A model generated the notes under the pieces. It ran no database searches and was not told the DNA's origin. It saw only the letters and a list, made by a program, of their open reading frames with translations. 64,000 bases of DNA, from assembly GCF_003610295.1 (NCBI RefSeq), contig NZ_RAPV01000001.1:6820001-6884000 (forward strand), in the 5' to 3' direction. Each line of letters starts with the position of its first letter. The stretch's first letter is position 1. The DNA is from Paraburkholderia sp. BL23I1N1. GTDB taxonomy: Bacteria > Pseudomonadota > Gammaproteobacteria > Burkholderiales > Burkholderiaceae. A program made the position numbers and the translations under genes. Shown here one piece after another: positions 45,336 to 54,406 of the stretch.

Positions 45336-45346
45336 CCTCGCTTCGC
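45322..45346 (+). promoter_or_regulatory. PIP box of the second large effector gene
   Basis: Perfect TTCGC-N15-TTCGC with TACCGT at 45377-45382 as YANNNT after 31 bases. The first half-site lies inside the last codons of the upstream STAND regulator. Confidence 0.93.
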
Positions 45347-45415
45347 ACCCTGCCTGGGGGTGTCACATGCGCTCCATACCGTGACTTCAACTGCCGCTCG
45401 TTGAACGCCACGCAC

Positions 45416-48400
45416 ATGTCCGACATCCATGCAGTACCGCACCTGCCTCACACGACCAACGCGGAACCAACCGAGGCGCCCGGTCATCAAGCTGGCAATA
45501 CCCCAGCGGTGCCGCCGGTCACGGGTGAACCGCAGGCTCGGCCGCTGGTCGACGAGACGCTGCTGGGCAGGCTCGGCAATAAGCTCTCGCGTACCGGCGC
45601 GCGTTTGCGCGCAAGCAAGTTCGACATCAGCACCGCGCTGTCGCAAACGAGCCAGCACGGCAAGCCGTTTGCGCCGGCGGATTTCACCGCGAACGGCGAG
45701 CGTTATGCCACCAAGCCGGCTGCCGCTTCGACCGCTGCGGGAACACCGCTGCTCAAGACCGAACCGCGGATCAAGCAGGCGCTTGGCAAGACCGCGCGTG
45801 CTTCGGGTTCTTCTTCGTCTTCTTCGTCTTCGGCCTCTGCGAGCAGACGCGCAGTAGAGAACCAAACCGAAGCAGCCTCGATTCCGTTCGACGCGATGGC
45901 CGGCGAAGCCGCGTTGAGCGACTACGTGGGCCGTCAATTACCCGGCCCTTCCGGCGATCTGCTCTCGCAAGTCGATCTGTCGCATCGGCTGGCCGCGCTG
46001 AGCGGCCCCGATGCCGCCCGCGACACCCACCGCGGCGCGCTGCTGGCTCAGGCGCTGCATGGCGCGAATATCGGCGACGCGCGAAGCGCCAACGAAATGC
46101 TCGACGCGCTCGAAAACCTCGACTTCGCGCACATGGACACGGCCCAGTCGACGACGCCTGCAGAAGCCGGCGCCTGGCAAGTCGCGCGAACGCTTGCGCG
46201 CACCGATGCCGGCTTCGACGCGCTCAACCAGTTGCGCCATGGCGGCCAGCCGCCGCCGGGCAATGCATCGACCCACCTCGCGCAGCGCATGATGCTGCAG
46301 GCCGCCGACGCGCTCGACCCACCGCTGCACGGCGCAGGCCCAGTGCAGGATCCCGCGCCGGCCGCGGTCGCCGCACGCTCAAAGCCCGCCGACGGCACGC
46401 CGCTCAACGAAACCTCACTCGCGTGGCAGGCCTACAAAGCTGCGTCGACCTTGACCACGCAAGGGCGTGATGCGTTGAACGCGGATCAGAAAGGCGCGTT
46501 CTTCGCGTGGCGCCAGAACTTTCGGGAAGACGGGCGCGGCAGCGAGTTGTCGCAAGCCCGTGAGCGTCTGAACAAGTTCTCCGCGAAGACCATCGACCGC
46601 GTCGGCGAAAACCGCTGGAAGACCTTCTTGCCGCGGCTCGTCGGCAAACGCAGCTCGCCGCTGTCGGCGCTGCGCTTCGGCACGCAAGGCGTACCGCGCA
46701 AAACGATCGGCGCCGAGCAGGGAAAACTCGAAGAGGCGATGCGCGGGTCGCTGGAGCCGCTTTGCGAGCGTCCCGAGATGCGGGCGGCGGCGGCGCTTTC
46801 GCACGCGCGCCCGGAGCAGTCGATTGCCGAACTCGCGACGCTGCATGTCTGGCTCGAATCGGGCGGCTTTCCGAACGGCAAGCTAGACGCCGATCAGTTG
46901 CACAGGGTCACCGAACGCGCGCAGCAACTGTGCGCGGAGTTGCAGCCGCGCGACGTCGGTTCGCCTGCCACGCTCGCGCGCCTGCAAACCGAAACGACGC
47001 GCTGGGCCAACACCGATCCGCACACGCTCGCGCGCAGCAAGCCGTTCAAGTCGATCGCCAAACAGTCATTCAATCCGGAACGGCTCGCCTCGTGGGGCAA
47101 GGTCGCGAAGGTGCCCGCCGATTCGCCCTTCTGGACCCACGTATCGAGCCTGAAGGACAAAGCGCGGCCACCCGCGCCCGCCGCGGACGCGGACAGCGCC
47201 GGCGCGGTCCGGCAAACGCTCAAGGACGTCGCGCACGATCTGCAATCGAGTTCACGCCTGCGTCTGACCGACGGTCGGCGCATCGGTTTGAGCACGCGCG
47301 GGTTGTCGGCGAACCTCAGCAAGGTGCTGCATACCGGCGGCGTGCCGATCGCGCCCCGCCTCGATCTGCGCGCGTCGAAAACGCGTGAGGCGGTGGTCGA
47401 ATTGAGCCGTGGCACGCACGGCGTCGAGATGTTCGTCGGCACCGCCAAAACGCAGGTGCGGCATGCGGGCGTCGGCGTGCTGGTCGGCTACGACATGGAC
47501 GTCGGCCTCACCCAGATGCGCGCCGGCCTGACAACGCAAGCCGTGCTGCACTCGCAGGAACTGTCCGAACCGAGCGGCATATCGCTGCGCGTGGCGCGCC
47601 GCGTCAATCCGAACGGCACCGGCTACGACGATGGCGCCATGCGCGAAAAACTCGAAGGCATCATCGATCATGTCTTCGACGAAACGACCCAGGCGCACGG
47701 CGCCAATTCGGGCGGCTCGCGCGGCACCTGGAACCGGCTCGCCGAGCATTATTTCAACGACCCGGACGTGTCGGTCAGTTGGACCGATACCGTGTCGCGC
47801 ACGGTCAAACGCGGTGCCTCCGCCGACGTCGGCTTGTCCGTGAGCGTGCCAAAAACCGGTTCGCCGTTTCGCGCCGGCGCGAACATCGGCATCGGTTACG
47901 AGAAGACCGCGAAACAGACGCTCGATTCGAACGAGCAAAGCGGGCGCATGCAAGTCGAGCAGCATCGGGTGGGTGCCGGCTCGCGGCTGATCGGGCGGCT
48001 GAGCGGCACCGTCAGCGCGACACAGCCGGTCGGCGCGCATAGTTCGAGTGTGGGCGTGGGCCTCGTCTCGCTCGACGCGCCATCCGCGACCATGACCTTC
48101 AACGACGACAGCCACCTCGCCAAAGTGCAACTCGTGCGCGAAGACGGCGCGCTGATGCATCGCGCGTGTCTGCTCGACACGGAGTATTCGAGCGCCGAAA
48201 CCTACACGCGCGCGCTCGATGCGAGCCGTGACCAGTGGGTCGACCTGTTCACCGAGCAGGTGAACGACGAACAGGAAGGCGAGCGGCAGCAAGCGCTGCT
48301 AAACGGCATGCCCGAGCCGCAGCTACCGCCGGCGCGCACCCTCGCCGAACAACGGCTCGACCGGCACCTCGGCGACGTGAAGGCGAACCGGCGGCCGAAC

Positions 48401-48718
48401 CAGACTTACTTCCACCGCTACCGGCTCAAGCGCGGCGCCGCGAAACAGCTCGATCTGCTGGCGGCGATGTCAAAGCAATTGCCGCCGGGCGAACGGGCTG
48501 CGGGGCATGCGCAGATTGACGAGAAGGTGGACGGGATTCTCAACGATCCGGCTTCGTGGATGCCGGTTGAACTCAAGGTCAAGGAACGCACCACCAGCAC
48601 ACGCAGCCCGGGTTTGAATTTCGCGCTGCAGTTGAATACGCAGACGAGTGCGACGGGAGACCGGGAGTTGTTTGCGGAAAGTATTCCGTTTGCGCTGGTG
48701 GATCGGCTGGATCGTTGA
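45416..48718 (+). CDS. Giant AWR/RipA-like type III effector, second copy
   Basis: 1100 residues from the ATG at 45416; longer upstream readings are shadows of the regulator gene. The N-terminus is disordered and Ser/Thr/Pro-rich, with a poly-Ser tract near residue 135. An AWR triad sits in FAWRQNFREDG near residue 364. The C-terminal half shares with the protein at 9395-12619 a GVGVLVGYD-like strand block, HYFNDPDVSVSW and LDTEYSS. Together these fit the AWR (RipA) effectors, though no database check was possible. No catalytic motif was seen. Predicted to be HrpB-controlled and injected into host cells. Confidence 0.75.
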   Translation: MSDIHAVPHLPHTTNAEPTEAPGHQAGNTPAVPPVTGEPQARPLVDETLLGRLGNKLSRTGARLRASKFDISTALSQTSQHGKPFAPADFTANGERYATKPAAASTAAGTPLLKTEPRIKQALGKTARASGSSSSSSSSASASRRAVENQTEAASIPFDAMAGEAALSDYVGRQLPGPSGDLLSQVDLSHRLAALSGPDAARDTHRGALLAQALHGANIGDARSANEMLDALENLDFAHMDTAQSTTPAEAGAWQVARTLARTDAGFDALNQLRHGGQPPPGNASTHLAQRMMLQAADALDPPLHGAGPVQDPAPAAVAARSKPADGTPLNETSLAWQAYKAASTLTTQGRDALNADQKGAFFAWRQNFREDGRGSELSQARERLNKFSAKTIDRVGENRWKTFLPRLVGKRSSPLSALRFGTQGVPRKTIGAEQGKLEEAMRGSLEPLCERPEMRAAAALSHARPEQSIAELATLHVWLESGGFPNGKLDADQLHRVTERAQQLCAELQPRDVGSPATLARLQTETTRWANTDPHTLARSKPFKSIAKQSFNPERLASWGKVAKVPADSPFWTHVSSLKDKARPPAPAADADSAGAVRQTLKDVAHDLQSSSRLRLTDGRRIGLSTRGLSANLSKVLHTGGVPIAPRLDLRASKTREAVVELSRGTHGVEMFVGTAKTQVRHAGVGVLVGYDMDVGLTQMRAGLTTQAVLHSQELSEPSGISLRVARRVNPNGTGYDDGAMREKLEGIIDHVFDETTQAHGANSGGSRGTWNRLAEHYFNDPDVSVSWTDTVSRTVKRGASADVGLSVSVPKTGSPFRAGANIGIGYEKTAKQTLDSNEQSGRMQVEQHRVGAGSRLIGRLSGTVSATQPVGAHSSSVGVGLVSLDAPSATMTFNDDSHLAKVQLVREDGALMHRACLLDTEYSSAETYTRALDASRDQWVDLFTEQVNDEQEGERQQALLNGMPEPQLPPARTLAEQRLDRHLGDVKANRRPNQTYFHRYRLKRGAAKQLDLLAAMSKQLPPGERAAGHAQIDEKVDGILNDPASWMPVELKVKERTTSTRSPGLNFALQLNTQTSATGDRELFAESIPFALVDRLDR

Positions 48719-48776
48719 GGTTGTGGTTGAATTTGCGGTTGGAGCGGACGTCGACGTCAAAAACGTGGCGTTCGCT

Positions 48777-49772
48777 TCAGACCTTCGCGATGTGCGTCTC
48801 GGCAATCGCGCGGACGTCGATGCGGCGCGGCAGGATAGCGTCGCGAGCCGCGCTATCGGCGACTTTCTGGAGTGCGGCGATATCCGCCTCGGTCACGAAG
48901 TGCTGTTTCAATGCCGCGCGCTGCGTGATCTGTCTCGCGGCATCGAGCGGCGAGCGCGTCAATGTCGAGTAGATCTGCGCATAAGCATCGGGGTTCGCAA
49001 GCGCCCATTCACCCGCGCGTTGCAGCCTGAGCAGAACGTCTGCGATGGCCGTGCGTTTGCGCGTGTTCGCAAGCGCGGCGCCCGATGCGGTGATAAAGCC
49101 GAGACCACTATTGATCCCGGAACCATCACGCAAAATACGCGCACCACGTTGAACCGCGATACCGTAGTACGGATCGAACGTCGCCCACACGTCGATCGAA
49201 CCGGACGCTAACGCCGCAAACGCATCGACCGGCAGGATGAAACGAACCTTGACGTCATCCTTCGAAAGTCCGGCTTCGGCGAGCGCACCATACAACTGGA
49301 ATTGCGAAATGCTGCCGCGCGCCGACGACACGAACACGGTGCGCCCCTTCAGATCCGCCACCGTGCGAATCGGCGAATTGGGCGCAACCAGAATGCCAAG
49401 TTGCGCGCCCGACCCCACACGCGTCGCGACGATCTTCAAGGTCGGATCGCCGACAGCCGCTGCAAGCACAGGCAAGTCGCCCGCCGGCGCAAGATCGACG
49501 GCACCTGCGCGTTGCGCCTCGAAGAGTGGCGCGGCACCCTGGAAGTTGGCCCAGCGAAATGCGTACGGCGTGCCGTCGAGTACCTTCGCCGCTTCAGCGA
49601 GAGCACGTGTGCCACCGGCCTGGTCGCCGAGCACGAGCGTTGTCGATGCCAGATCGGCGGCCCGCGCGTTGCGTGAATAAAATGCACCGGTTGCGGCAAG
49701 CGCCGGCACTGCGCCGAGCAGCTTCAGCGTGCGCCGCCGCGCGGAAAAAGACGTGGAAACAGAAATGGCCAT
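48777..49772 (-). CDS. ABC transporter substrate-binding protein (SsuA/TauA/nitrate type)
   Basis: 331 residues from the ATG at 49772. A Tat-like signal (RRRTLKLLG) precedes a hydrophobic stretch ending ARA. The mature protein follows the aliphatic-sulfonate/taurine binding-protein pattern: TTLVLGDQAGG, FEAQRAGAVDLAPAGDLPVLAA, DLKGRTVFVSSARGS, GSIDVWATFDPYYGIA. No permease or ATPase gene is next to it, so it must work with components encoded elsewhere. Confidence 0.88.
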   Translation of the reverse strand: MAISVSTSFSARRRTLKLLGAVPALAATGAFYSRNARAADLASTTLVLGDQAGGTRALAEAAKVLDGTPYAFRWANFQGAAPLFEAQRAGAVDLAPAGDLPVLAAAVGDPTLKIVATRVGSGAQLGILVAPNSPIRTVADLKGRTVFVSSARGSISQFQLYGALAEAGLSKDDVKVRFILPVDAFAALASGSIDVWATFDPYYGIAVQRGARILRDGSGINSGLGFITASGAALANTRKRTAIADVLLRLQRAGEWALANPDAYAQIYSTLTRSPLDAARQITQRAALKQHFVTEADIAALQKVADSAARDAILPRRIDVRAIAETHIAKV

Positions 49773-49895
49773 ATGCCCTCGCTTGCAATATGTCCGCAAG
49801 CGTAGCGATCAGAACGTGTCGTGAGAATGATTCAATTCCGATATCGTTATCTCGACCGGGCAGCTATCTTTTTTACCCCGGCGCGAGCCCGTCAC

Positions 49896-50693
49896 TTACG
49901 ACTTCTCGAATATGCCGCGATACGCGCCGTACATCGACAGAACGATCAGCGCGCTGACCAGCGGCGTCACCAGCAATCCGCGCAATAGAAGCGGCGCGAA
50001 GGTGGCAAGCCACACGTCGACGGCAATCGCGATGCCGAACACCGAAGCGACGCGCCAGTTACGCGCCACGGCACGCACACTTGCAGCCATCGCGTTCAAA
50101 GGTGAAACGTTGTTCAGAACAACCAGCGGTGGCGCGAACCATACCAGCGAAGCCGCGAGCGCATAGGCCAGCATATTGAGCACCGGCTCCAGCGCATTGC
50201 CCGTGCCGTTATGCGCACCGTAGACGATCGTCAGATCATGCACGCCGTTCGGCGCAACAGATGCCTTCATCGACACGTGAAACACTACAAACGCGATCAG
50301 TTGACCCGCATAGGCAACGACAGCGCCGCACTGCCCGATCGTAATCAACGCATTGCGATGCACGTTGACGGCTTCGATCGTCTCGCGGATCGACCACGGG
50401 CGCGCATTGCTCGCACGTTCCTGCATCAGCACCAGACCGGCTGCGAGGACCGGCCCGACGAGCACCGCCAGCACGCGCAACGGCGGCGCCAGCTCAAACA
50501 GCGTGACGAAATCGGCACAGCCCAGAATCGCCAAGAGCCACAGCACCGGATTCGCGCGAGCGATACGAACCCCGTGCGCGAGCCAGACGGCAACGCTCTG
50601 GACGCCGACCACGCGACTGTCTGGATAGCGCAGCCCGGAAGCAGGTTGCCGGTGTGCCGGGACTGCCGTACCGCCTGAATAGTGCATATTCAT
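49896..50693 (-). CDS. BPSS1780-family multi-pass membrane protein
   Basis: 265 residues. After a ~40-residue hydrophilic N-terminus there are about six membrane helices, with the family-typical WLAHGVRIARANPVLWLLAI opening and FAPPLVVLNNVSPLNAMAASVRA. The function of the family is unknown. It lies in the same direction as, and 56 bp downstream of, the DUF1700 gene. Confidence 0.8.
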   Translation of the reverse strand: MNMHYSGGTAVPAHRQPASGLRYPDSRVVGVQSVAVWLAHGVRIARANPVLWLLAILGCADFVTLFELAPPLRVLAVLVGPVLAAGLVLMQERASNARPWSIRETIEAVNVHRNALITIGQCGAVVAYAGQLIAFVVFHVSMKASVAPNGVHDLTIVYGAHNGTGNALEPVLNMLAYALAASLVWFAPPLVVLNNVSPLNAMAASVRAVARNWRVASVFGIAIAVDVWLATFAPLLLRGLLVTPLVSALIVLSMYGAYRGIFEKS

Positions 50694-50749
50694 GACCGTT
50701 TCCTTTTCATCGAATGAGGATAGAGACGTCAGTCAACCTGCGCCGCGCT

Positions 50750-51907
50750 TCAGGCGGATTGCCCTTCGTCGAGTCGAGCAGTAATCAGATCGAGTTGCCG
50801 CTGAACATAGCGGACCAAAGCGCGCCATGTGATGCGCGTCAACCACAAACACAGCCACAAACCGACGATGCCGGCGACCAGCATCGCGAATCCGTAGATC
50901 ATCGCGCCGATGCCCGAGCCATGCGGCCCGATGATCACGACGTTATCCGAACCGTCCTTGATCGCAATGTGGTCGCGATCGATCACGACCGAATCCGAGC
51001 CGCTGTGGACCGCCAGACTTTTACCGCTGCCGTCCGCGCCCTGCACGAAGGACACGTGGTCGCCGTGGTTCCTGATGTCCCACGCCAGTGACTTCGCACC
51101 GATTCCGATGCGCGCGACCGATACCTTGTCCCCTTCGCCATCCTTAAGATCGAGCGCTACGATGTCGGTGGATGCGATGGACCATGTGCCGTCCGGGGCG
51201 ACTTTGAACAGATCGCGCGCGCCGCCGACCGAATTGATCTTGAGTTTGCCTTCGTCATTCTTTATTTCGATCGGGCCGGCAAGCGTCACAACCGAAATCC
51301 GTGTGGCTGCATCCGGCCGCAGCACGAAACGGTCGCCGTCCACCCGGAACACCTTCATATTGGCGGTTGCGAGGTGCGGGTCGCCCTGCTTGGGGGCGTC
51401 ATCCGCGTCGTCATCGTCGTTGCCGTTGCCGTTGGTGTTCGCCTGCTGACCCGTTTTCACGTCACTGCTCTCGAAGGTGAACGGCACCGAATGGAATGCC
51501 GGCCACCCGAACAGGTGATGACTGCCGAGCGCGACCACCGTCACGAGTCCGGCAACCACGAGCGCACCCGAAACCATGTAGCCGACCGTCAGCATCAGCA
51601 GATAAAACATGAACGGAATCAACAGGAACAATTGCAACAAACCGAGCCCCGCGATCGACGCGACCACGCGCATCAGGTTGCCGAACGAGCGCCGCGTTTC
51701 CCATTGGCGGAAGGTCGCCTGCGCCTTCAGTTCGCGTGCGAGCTTGACCGGGTCGCCGAGCGCCGCGACCACGTCCGCCTCACTGCGGCCCGCTGCGAGT
51801 GCGTCGCCGAAGTACTCGCGATAGTCGGCGACGATTTCGTCGACCACCTGCTTCGGCAAACTCCGCAGTTCGTGGCGCAATTGCTGGATGAATGCGTCCT
51901 GCGTCAT
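50750..51907 (-). CDS. DUF1700 / DUF4097-like membrane protein
   Basis: 385 residues. The N-terminal ~75 residues are the DUF1700 helical domain (MTQDAFIQQLRHELRSLP, then VADYREYFGDALAAGRSEADVVAALGDP). Three hydrophobic helices lie at ~100-165, then a beta-rich adhesin-like (DUF4097-type) stretch and a C-terminal membrane helix. Such proteins are usually coupled to PadR regulators, as here: its ATG overlaps the padR stop by four bases. Its role is probably envelope related. Confidence 0.8.
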   Translation of the reverse strand: MTQDAFIQQLRHELRSLPKQVVDEIVADYREYFGDALAAGRSEADVVAALGDPVKLARELKAQATFRQWETRRSFGNLMRVVASIAGLGLLQLFLLIPFMFYLLMLTVGYMVSGALVVAGLVTVVALGSHHLFGWPAFHSVPFTFESSDVKTGQQANTNGNGNDDDDADDAPKQGDPHLATANMKVFRVDGDRFVLRPDAATRISVVTLAGPIEIKNDEGKLKINSVGGARDLFKVAPDGTWSIASTDIVALDLKDGEGDKVSVARIGIGAKSLAWDIRNHGDHVSFVQGADGSGKSLAVHSGSDSVVIDRDHIAIKDGSDNVVIIGPHGSGIGAMIYGFAMLVAGIVGLWLCLWLTRITWRALVRYVQRQLDLITARLDEGQSA

Positions 51908-52245
51908 TGCTTTTCCCCTCTTCCTGAGGGCGTGCCGGACAAGGCCAGCACACCGTTGACTTCATCGACAAAACTGCGCCATTCGCCTTGCATTTCCGCC
52001 AGACTGTTGCGGCCTGCCGCCGTCAGCGAGTAATACTTGCGTGGCGGCCCCGACTGAGACTCCACGAAATACGTCGACACCCACGCCTCGGCCTGCAAGC
52101 GGCGCATTAGCGGGTAGATCGTGCCCTCGCTGATCTCCATGGTTTCGGAGAGTGTCGAGACGAGCTCGTACGCATAGCTGTCGCCGCCGGCGAGGACAGC
52201 TAACACGCACATATCGAGCGTTCCCTTCTTGAGCTGCGTTTTCAT
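51904..52245 (-). CDS. PadR-family transcriptional regulator
   Basis: 113 residues with the PadR winged helix: LDMCVLAVLAGGDSYAYELVS, then ISEGTIYPLMRRLQAEAWV and the wing PPRKYYSLTAAG. It is probably an autorepressor of the operon with the DUF1700 and BPSS1780-like genes. Two matching palindromes with a GGTACC core lie in the upstream gap. Confidence 0.92.
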   Translation of the reverse strand: MKTQLKKGTLDMCVLAVLAGGDSYAYELVSTLSETMEISEGTIYPLMRRLQAEAWVSTYFVESQSGPPRKYYSLTAAGRNSLAEMQGEWRSFVDEVNGVLALSGTPSGRGEKQ

Positions 52246-52265
52246 TCAATTCCATTACATTAGTG

Positions 52266-52291
52266 TGCATAGCACGGTACCTTGCTATGCA
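52266..52291. promoter_or_regulatory. Palindromic operator 1 upstream of padR
   Basis: A perfect 9-8-9 inverted repeat, TGCATAGCA and TGCTATGCA around CGGTACCT, 21 bp before the padR start. Its placement suggests autoregulation by the PadR protein. Confidence 0.75.
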
Positions 52292-52353
52292 CTGGTGCGG
52301 AACACACCTATCCGCGAGATGACGAACGAACTCTAGCACCCAGTATTGTTTAA

Positions 52354-52374
52354 TGCAAGGTACCGTTTTATGCA
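52354..52374. promoter_or_regulatory. Palindromic operator 2 upstream of padR
   Basis: TGCA-AGGTACCG-TTTTA-TGCA, a second less symmetric copy sharing GCAAGGTACCG and TATGCA with operator 1 read on the other strand. It is about 85 bp away, which would allow cooperative binding or a loop. Confidence 0.6.
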
Positions 52375-52541
52375 CAGGACAAGAGCGGCGCATTCGCTCA
52401 CGCCGCACAGCTGGCGACTCCGGCCGCGGCCGGATCGGCATGGCAGCGTGAGATCAACGGAATTGGCGATCGATGACATAATTCCCTCGCCGATGCTTGC
52501 AACGCAACCATCACTTTCCGCCTCAAGACAAGGAGATTCAC

Positions 52542-52835
52542 ATGAGCAAGGGATACTGGGTCACCTCATACCGCGCGACGAAAGACCCGGCAAAGCTGGC
52601 AGCGTACGCACAGTTGGCCGCGCCCGCTTTGACGGCCGCCGGCGGCAAATTCATCGTGCGCGGAGTCGCCGACGAAGTTCATGAACAAGGCTTGAAAGAA
52701 CGGACTGTCGTGGTCGAGTTTCCGACCTACGAGCAGGCCATTGCCGCCTATGAAAGCAGTGCTTACAAGAAAGCACTTGAAGCCCTGGGCGACGCCGTCG
52801 AGCGTGATCTGCGGATCGTTCGCGGCACCGAGTGA
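52542..52835 (+). CDS. DUF1330 family protein
   Basis: 97 residues with an AAGGAG ribosome site. It starts MSKGYWVTSYRATKDP and has the dimeric alpha-beta barrel pattern (FIVRG, then ERTVVVEFPTYEQAIAAYESSAYKKAL). The family function is unknown. It is a single gene, divergent from padR; the following 309 bp (to 53144) hold nothing recognisable. Confidence 0.85.
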   Translation: MSKGYWVTSYRATKDPAKLAAYAQLAAPALTAAGGKFIVRGVADEVHEQGLKERTVVVEFPTYEQAIAAYESSAYKKALEALGDAVERDLRIVRGTE

Positions 52836-53144
52836 CGCGTACTGTGTGACGCATATGACCGGCGCGAACCGTTGCGCTTCCGGCAAATCGGACAGCGAAA
52901 TCTCGCCGTGAATGCGCAGGGCAACCGCCGCAAGTGGGGATAGTCTCGCTGCACGGTTGCCGCCCCGCGCCGCCCACCGATGGGCTCAGCCGACCGCCGC
53001 GAACTGCCTGCGCGCCGCCCTTAAGGATTCCCTGACCCGAAGTTCAGCATCGACCTCCCGTTTTTTCTCGATGTCCCGACATCACTGCGAGAACTGGACG
53101 CATACGATGAACACACGTCGATCGTCCTTGAGTTGAGTGCTGTC

Positions 53145-53453
53145 ATGTTCCCCTACCTGTCCGAGCGCGAAAATTCTATCGAGCATATCAACGCGATGTG
53201 CCTGCACCTTTTCGACCTGTGGTGCGAAAGCCGAAGCGTTGCGCCGCTGGCGCAACTGCTAAAAGCCTGGCCGCTGACGAACAGCGACCCCGAGGCCCTC
53301 CGCCGCCTCGCCAACGCGCTACGCGAGCTCAGACGACACCATCTGTACGACACCAAGGGCGCCTCGTTTCAGGAACTCTGCGAGGTATCGGATTGCGTCG
53401 AGGATCTGCTTGCCTTGTCGGCCCTGTCGACGTGGGCGATGGGCAGCGCATAG
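53145..53453 (+). CDS. Small hypothetical protein, paralogue of 60778-61119
   Basis: 102 residues from the ATG at 53145. It shares with the protein at 60778-61119 a HINAMCLHLFDLWCESRSV-type helix, WPL, RRLANALRELRR and an LCE/LCD-S-C segment, so the two are paralogues. Both contain three or four Cys and no signal peptide. Each lies near a solute-binding-like gene. The function is unknown. Confidence 0.65.
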   Translation: MFPYLSERENSIEHINAMCLHLFDLWCESRSVAPLAQLLKAWPLTNSDPEALRRLANALRELRRHHLYDTKGASFQELCEVSDCVEDLLALSALSTWAMGSA

Positions 53454-53516
53454 CGCGACTGGAGACACCGGGCCGCGCGCAATGGAATGGGTGTCGGGGG
53501 ACAATCGGAGGACAGC

Positions 53517-54365
53517 GTGAATTTCAACGAAATCAGTGACCAGGAATGGCGACAGTTGGCACCCGTCCTGTCGGATACCGTCATCGCTCATGGGCAACGC
53601 GGCCGCCCGCGCGTAAAGGTTCGCGCAGTAGCCAATGCCGTGCTGTGGATACTCACCACCGCTGAGCCGTGGGCCCGTTTGCCGGGCACCTATCCGTCGA
53701 TTCCGACGTGCCGGAACCGCTTCGAAAAATGGCGTTCTACCGGCGCCCTCGCGCAAATGCACAAGCTCCTCTCGGACGCCGGCCGCACGCTTCGTTGCGG
53801 CCCGGACGGACTGCCGGACATCCGCCATGCCACGCCTCGCGTCATAGAACGCCAATCCAAGGACGAAGGTCTTCGCCAGGTGTTCTGGAAAGACCAGGCG
53901 ACGTGGCAGACACCGCGTGACACCCAGCCGCCACGTCATACGGTAGAACCGTTCACCCAGATTGCGCGGCAGCTTCCAAATGCTTCGCGTACTGTGCCTG
54001 AGCGCGTCCAACGCCACGCTCCGGTTGAACGCGCTCAGTCCATTCTTCGAACCGCCTCGCCCTGGATGGGCCTTGCGTCGAAGGGCAAATGCGAATTCGA
54101 CCCGCGCGGCTACGTGATCTATCTCGCCGCCGATCCGGTGGCCAACGGTCGCTTCCGCGGATGGGCCGAGATCGTGCGGGATGCACGGCGGATCGCCCGT
54201 AGCGGGCTGATTGGTCCAAGCTTCAGGAACATCGAGGCGGCACAGCAATATGCGTTCGAATGGGCACGGCGATGGATCGACGAGGCAAGCAGCGGTAACA
54301 GCGACCGCGTCGACGAAATCGCGGAAGAGATCGATGTCTGGCAGCAAAAAGTCCGGTCCGGGTAG
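53517..54365 (+). CDS. Transposase-domain fusion protein (IS5-type N-terminus)
   Basis: 282 residues from a GTG at 53517 with GGAGG upstream; an ATG at 53487 would add ten. Residues ~5-95 resemble the N-terminal helix-turn-helix region of IS5-family transposases (QEWRQLAPVLSD, GRPRVKVRAVANAVLWIL, then TCRNRFEKWRSTGAL). The DDE core is absent. Instead there is a basic linker and a distinct C-terminal domain of ~90 residues (DPRGYVIYLAADPVANGRF, then GWAEIVRDARRIARSG), unrelated to transposases. It may be a domesticated DNA-binding protein. Confidence 0.65.
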   Translation: MNFNEISDQEWRQLAPVLSDTVIAHGQRGRPRVKVRAVANAVLWILTTAEPWARLPGTYPSIPTCRNRFEKWRSTGALAQMHKLLSDAGRTLRCGPDGLPDIRHATPRVIERQSKDEGLRQVFWKDQATWQTPRDTQPPRHTVEPFTQIARQLPNASRTVPERVQRHAPVERAQSILRTASPWMGLASKGKCEFDPRGYVIYLAADPVANGRFRGWAEIVRDARRIARSGLIGPSFRNIEAAQQYAFEWARRWIDEASSGNSDRVDEIAEEIDVWQQKVRSG

Positions 54366-54406
54366 GCTGTCTTTCGACAGCGCGCCAAAGACCTTCCGGA
54401 ATGCGG

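Noticed and set aside
44390..45415. Upstream in-frame extension of the second effector
   Set aside because: It overlaps the real STAND regulator in another frame and lacks sensible composition; the PIP box and -10 lie inside it, so translation must start at 45416.
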